Below are positions 6,444 through 8,371 of a stretch of 8,371 bases of DNA, in pieces. The stretch comes from an uncultured Lewinella sp. (lineage in GTDB: Bacteria > Bacteroidota > Bacteroidia > Chitinophagales > Saprospiraceae): positions 1 to 8,371 of the forward strand of contig CALIGP010000093.1 of NCBI GenBank assembly GCA_938021455.1. The letters are read 5' to 3'. Within the stretch, counting starts at the first letter, position 1; every line of letters begins with the position of its first letter. The translations under genes and the position numbers were made by a program. The notes under the pieces are model-generated. The model ran no database searches. It was given only the letters and a program-made list of their open reading frames with translations, and was not told the DNA's origin.

Positions 6444-7106
6444 ATGTCCGATCGCCAGGAAACCTATCAGGCCGTAATCAAAGAAATCGACGCTGCTGGC
6501 GCTACGTTGGTAGCGGTGTCTAAGCAGCGCTCTCAGGATCAAATCATGGAGTTGTACGACTGGGGGCAACGTGACTTCGGGGAGAATCGCGATGCAGAGC
6601 TAGTGGAAAAGTATCATGCACTGCCGAAAGATATCCGCTGGCATTTTATCGGCCACCTGCAACGTAATAAGGTGAAAAACATCGCTCCCTTCGTTACGCT
6701 CATTCATGCCGTAGACAGCCTTCGGTTACTGCGGGAAATCGACAAGCAGGCAAAGGCCTTCGATCGACCAATCCCTACCCTACTCCAATTTCATATTGCG
6801 GAAGAAGAGAGCAAGTATGGCTTAAGCCGGGAAACCGTCAAAGAATTGCTGCAAGCGATCAAAGAGGAGCCGCTTAGCCACGCTCGAGTTGCGGGCGTAA
6901 TGGGCATGGCTACCTACACCGATAACGACGAACAGATCGCCGGAGAGTTTGCGTCCCTTAGTGATACTTTCGGATTGCTTCAGCGGCAGGTGTTCTTTGA
7001 TGATGAGTACTTCAAAGAAGTCAGCATGGGAATGAGTGGAGATTACCCCATCGCGCTGGAGCACGGGAGTACGCTGGTACGGGTGGGCAGCTTATTATTC
7101 AACTAG
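6444..7106 (+). CDS. yggS: YggS/PLPBP-family pyridoxal phosphate-binding protein
   Basis: 220 residues, close to the usual 220-235. Members of this family bind pyridoxal 5'-phosphate on a lysine in an alanine-racemase-like TIM barrel, have no known enzyme activity, and are needed for vitamin B6 and amino acid balance in the cytoplasm. Seen here: AVSK with the PLP lysine K27; FGENR (45-49), where many relatives have GENYVQE; WHFIGHLQRNK (66-76); IHAVDSLRLL; and the C-terminal phosphate-binding region SMGMSGDYPIALEHGSTLVRVGSLLF (194-219). The start is the first ATG after an A/T-rich leader (ATAAA directly before it). It is divergent from the small membrane protein gene and ends 10 bases from the tail of pncA. 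Confidence 0.95.
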   Translation: MSDRQETYQAVIKEIDAAGATLVAVSKQRSQDQIMELYDWGQRDFGENRDAELVEKYHALPKDIRWHFIGHLQRNKVKNIAPFVTLIHAVDSLRLLREIDKQAKAFDRPIPTLLQFHIAEEESKYGLSRETVKELLQAIKEEPLSHARVAGVMGMATYTDNDEQIAGEFASLSDTFGLLQRQVFFDDEYFKEVSMGMSGDYPIALEHGSTLVRVGSLLFN

Positions 7107-7112
7107 CCAAGA

Positions 7113-7126
7113 AGAGCTACAGCTCT
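7113..7126. other. Short inverted repeat between the yggS and pncA tails
   Basis: AGAGCT-AC-AGCTCT is a perfect 6-bp inverted repeat spanning the last codons of pncA and the 10-base gap to yggS. No T-run follows on either strand, so it is at best a weak shared 3' hairpin. Confidence 0.25.
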
Positions 7127-7752
7127 GACACTAACTCCCCCGCCAGCTGGATGGAGGCTCCAGCCTCCTGCATTTCAGTAATTGCCCGATCCACGTCTCC
7201 TGGCTGGAGGTTCACCCCACGGGTAGCATCTTTAACCAGTACCGTCGTAAAGCCTTCGCTCAAAGCATCCAGCACGGTGAATTTTACGCAAAAGTCTGCC
7301 GCTACGCCAAGCACGTGAACCTCGGTAATTCCCTTTTCTTTCAGCCACTCTGCCATACCGGTACTCTTCCGGTGGCCATTGTCGTAAAAACCGCTATAGC
7401 TGTCTATCTCCGGGTCCGTCCCCTTTTGGAATACTTTGGTAATACGGTCACTATCCAAGTCTGCCACGAACTCTGCCCCCCAGGTACCTTGCACACAGTG
7501 GATGGGCCAGAGTACTTGCTGCAAGCCGTGAAGATCGATAACCTGACCGGGCTTACGCCAAGCATGGTTAGCGGCAAAGGAACCGTGGTTTCCGGGGTGC
7601 CAATCCTGAGTGGCTACAACGGTTTGATAATGCGGCATTAGCGCATTAGCAAGCGGGACAACAACATCTCCTTCGGCAACGGGAAGCATGCCCGTGGGCA
7701 TGAAATCGACCTGAAGGTCAACGAGAATAAGGGCAACGTTAGCGGGGTGCAC
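7117..7752 (-). CDS. pncA: Nicotinamidase (pyrazinamidase)
   Basis: 211 residues. It hydrolyses nicotinamide to nicotinate and ammonia in the NAD salvage pathway, in the cytoplasm. The isochorismatase-fold catalytic triad is visible: D12 (ILVDLQVDF), K110 (VFQKGTD) and C155 (GVAADFCVKFT), with the metal ligands D50 and H52 (TQDWHP) and H85 (WPIHCVQGT). DSYSGFYDN (117-125) is also typical. The start must be the GTG at 7752-7750: an in-frame TAA lies 9 bases before it, and the first internal ATG (codon 18) would remove the catalytic aspartate. GTG starts are uncommon in this phylum and may lower expression. The length agrees with E. coli PncA. It is convergent with yggS with 10 bases between them. 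Confidence 0.95.
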   Translation of the reverse strand: MHPANVALILVDLQVDFMPTGMLPVAEGDVVVPLANALMPHYQTVVATQDWHPGNHGSFAANHAWRKPGQVIDLHGLQQVLWPIHCVQGTWGAEFVADLDSDRITKVFQKGTDPEIDSYSGFYDNGHRKSTGMAEWLKEKGITEVHVLGVAADFCVKFTVLDALSEGFTTVLVKDATRGVNLQPGDVDRAITEMQEAGASIQLAGELVSEL

Positions 7753-7775
7753 GGGTACTTAGTTTGGTTTGAAAG

Positions 7776-7783
7776 TAAAGATA
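7776..7783 (-). promoter_or_regulatory. Possible -7 box of pncA
   Basis: TATCTTTA on the minus strand matches seven of eight positions of TAnnTTTG and lies 23 bases before the GTG start. No clear TTG was found at the right distance upstream. Confidence 0.3.
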
Positions 7784-7825
7784 GGGTTTTCCAGACTTTA
7801 TGCTTTCGGATTCTCGGAGACAGTG

Positions 7826-7964
7826 TGGATAACAAATTGCAGGTTTGAAGTAAAGCCTAAGACTTTTGCATTGGTAAAAAACCCTCTCCCCCGGCCCCTC
7901 TCCGGAGGAGAGGGGAGACGTCTCCGGCGGTAAATTACCGTAAGAACCTGCAATTTGTTATCCA
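7826..7964. repeat. 139-bp inverted-repeat element with nested palindromes
   Basis: Twenty-base perfect terminal arms, TGGATAACAAATTGCAGGTT at 7826-7845 and its reverse complement at 7945-7964, enclose 99 bases. Inside are a 9-bp stem with a 3-base loop (CCCCTCTCC at 7895-7903 with GGAGAGGGG at 7907-7915), the 12-bp palindrome GGAGACGTCTCC (7914-7925) and CGGTAAATTACCG (7928-7940). No ORF with family resemblance lies in it and no clear target-site duplication flanks it. It resembles a non-autonomous MITE or a bacterial interspersed palindromic repeat between pncA and the DUF2805 gene. The C/G-rich CCCTCTCCCCCGGCCCCTCTCC core is like repeats scattered in many bacterial genomes (from memory, not searched). 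Confidence 0.75.
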
Positions 7965-8001
7965 TACCTAAAGACATCCTCTGCTTTCTTTGGCACTCCC
8001 C

Positions 8002-8021
8002 TTGCACCTGCGGCTAGCGCC
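8002..8021 (+). repeat. Third copy of the TTGCACCTGCGGC motif
   Basis: TTGCACCTGCGGCTAGCGCC shares its first 13 bases with the outward reading of the left arm of the inverted repeat at 3344-3362, and also ends in GCGCC. It lies just past the 3' end of the DUF2805 gene and points into it, so it is not an evident promoter here. It could be a short dispersed repeat or chance. Confidence 0.35.
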
Positions 8022-8032
8022 AAATAGCCTTA

Positions 8033-8317
8033 CTAGTATTTCTTTTTCGAGATCTTGTTGTAAGTAATTTGCTTCTGTGCCTTTGATTTAAATCGCAGCA
8101 CTCCATCCCCTCGCAGTTGTGTGTGTTTTGTCTTTCTTCCTTGCACCCGTGCACGCCACCGTTTCCAACTATTCAGTTTTAGCTCCCGCTTCATCAGCTT
8201 AATCACCTCTGCCTCTGGCAGCCCAAACTGAAATTCTATAGCAGAGAAAGGGGTTCGGTCCTCCCAGGCCATTTCAATGATACGATCGATGTCTTCCGGG
8301 GATAAATTGTCTTGCAT
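8033..8317 (-). CDS. DUF2805 / TIGR03643-type small protein
   Basis: 94 residues. The first 65 residues fit the small family known as TIGR03643 or DUF2805, recognised by eye from IDRIIEMAWEDRTPFSAIEFQFGL (10-33), EAEVIKLMKRELK (35-47) and SWKRWRARVQGRKTKH (50-65). The function is unknown. The helix-turn-helix-like first half and strongly basic second half (many K and R, ending KISKKKY) would suit nucleic acid binding, which is inference. As I recall, relatives often lie near photolyase/cryptochrome genes; the window ends too soon to test that. The residues after 65 are variable and lysine-rich. The ATG at 8317-8315 is the natural start, since MQDNLSPEDIDRII is the usual beginning. Heptamer repeats lie about 20 bases upstream, in the likely promoter region. 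Confidence 0.85.
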   Translation of the reverse strand: MQDNLSPEDIDRIIEMAWEDRTPFSAIEFQFGLPEAEVIKLMKRELKLNSWKRWRARVQGRKTKHTQLRGDGVLRFKSKAQKQITYNKISKKKY

Positions 8318-8336
8318 AGCAGCCTAACGTGAAATC

Positions 8337-8371
8337 AGGTTGCAAGTTGCAGGTTACAGGTTGCGAAGGTT
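8337..8371. repeat. AGGTTGC heptamer tandem repeat (continues off right edge?)
   Basis: Four consecutive 7-base units, AGGTTGC, AAGTTGC, AGGTTAC and AGGTTGC (8337-8364), are followed by a partial GAAGGTT up to the window edge. Bases 8343-8355 (CAAGTTGCAGGTT) match the inner end of the 139-bp element's arm (CAAATTGCAGGTT) at 12 of 13 positions. The array may continue to the right. Such heptamer arrays occur between genes in Bacteroidota (from memory). Confidence 0.7.

Noticed and set aside
7315..7641. 108-codon plus-strand ORF
   Set aside because: It is antisense to pncA, whose catalytic residues are all present.
7798..8007. 69-codon minus-strand ORF between pncA and the DUF2805 gene
   Set aside because: It is made largely of the inverted-repeat element and its palindromes (RRRRLPSPPERGRGRGFF); there is no sign of a real protein.
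7989..8024. TTTGGC...GCCAAA stem as a terminator for the DUF2805 gene
   Set aside because: Only six paired bases around a 24-base loop, and no T-run follows on the minus strand.

Overview
The window looks like chromosomal DNA of a Bacteroidota species, probably a marine Saprospiria/Lewinella-type bacterium (the rank is inference). Supporting signs are ATG starts without clear Shine-Dalgarno sequences, a TAnnTTTG-type promoter box upstream of accD, a DUF2805/TIGR03643-type small protein, and AGGTTGC heptamer repeats of a kind seen in this phylum.

Left part (1-3326, all minus strand), read in the direction of transcription: a secreted M24-family metallopeptidase (Xaa-Pro-aminopeptidase type), then two paralogous membrane-anchored proteins with tandem winged-helix-like domains, then the N-terminal part of a small exported lipocalin-like protein that runs off the left edge. 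The two winged-helix paralogues are about 85% identical over their last 179 residues but have unrelated membrane anchors. Between them lies a decayed copy of the 3' end of the M24 gene. This shows that the duplicated unit was 'M24 tail + winged-helix gene'.

Middle part (3327-6121): a divergent promoter region with a long near-perfect inverted repeat separates the M24 gene from accD (acetyl-CoA carboxylase carboxyltransferase beta subunit). accD overlaps a gene for an unknown polytopic membrane protein by 8 bases. An exported FKBP-type peptidyl-prolyl isomerase follows and ends in a strong bidirectional terminator.

Right part (6122-8371): a small arginine-rich single-pass membrane protein on the minus strand; a YggS-family PLP-binding protein on the plus strand; and, tail to tail with it, a nicotinamidase (pncA) that appears to start with GTG. 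A non-coding stretch of about 280 bases follows, holding a 139-bp inverted-repeat element with nested palindromes. The last gene is a DUF2805/TIGR03643-type small protein, and heptamer repeats lie at the right edge.

Most genes are housekeeping (fatty acid synthesis, protein folding, PLP and NAD metabolism) and do not form one pathway. The least ordinary part is the M24/winged-helix block. No CRISPR array, rRNA, tRNA, phage gene, transposase or known defence system was seen.
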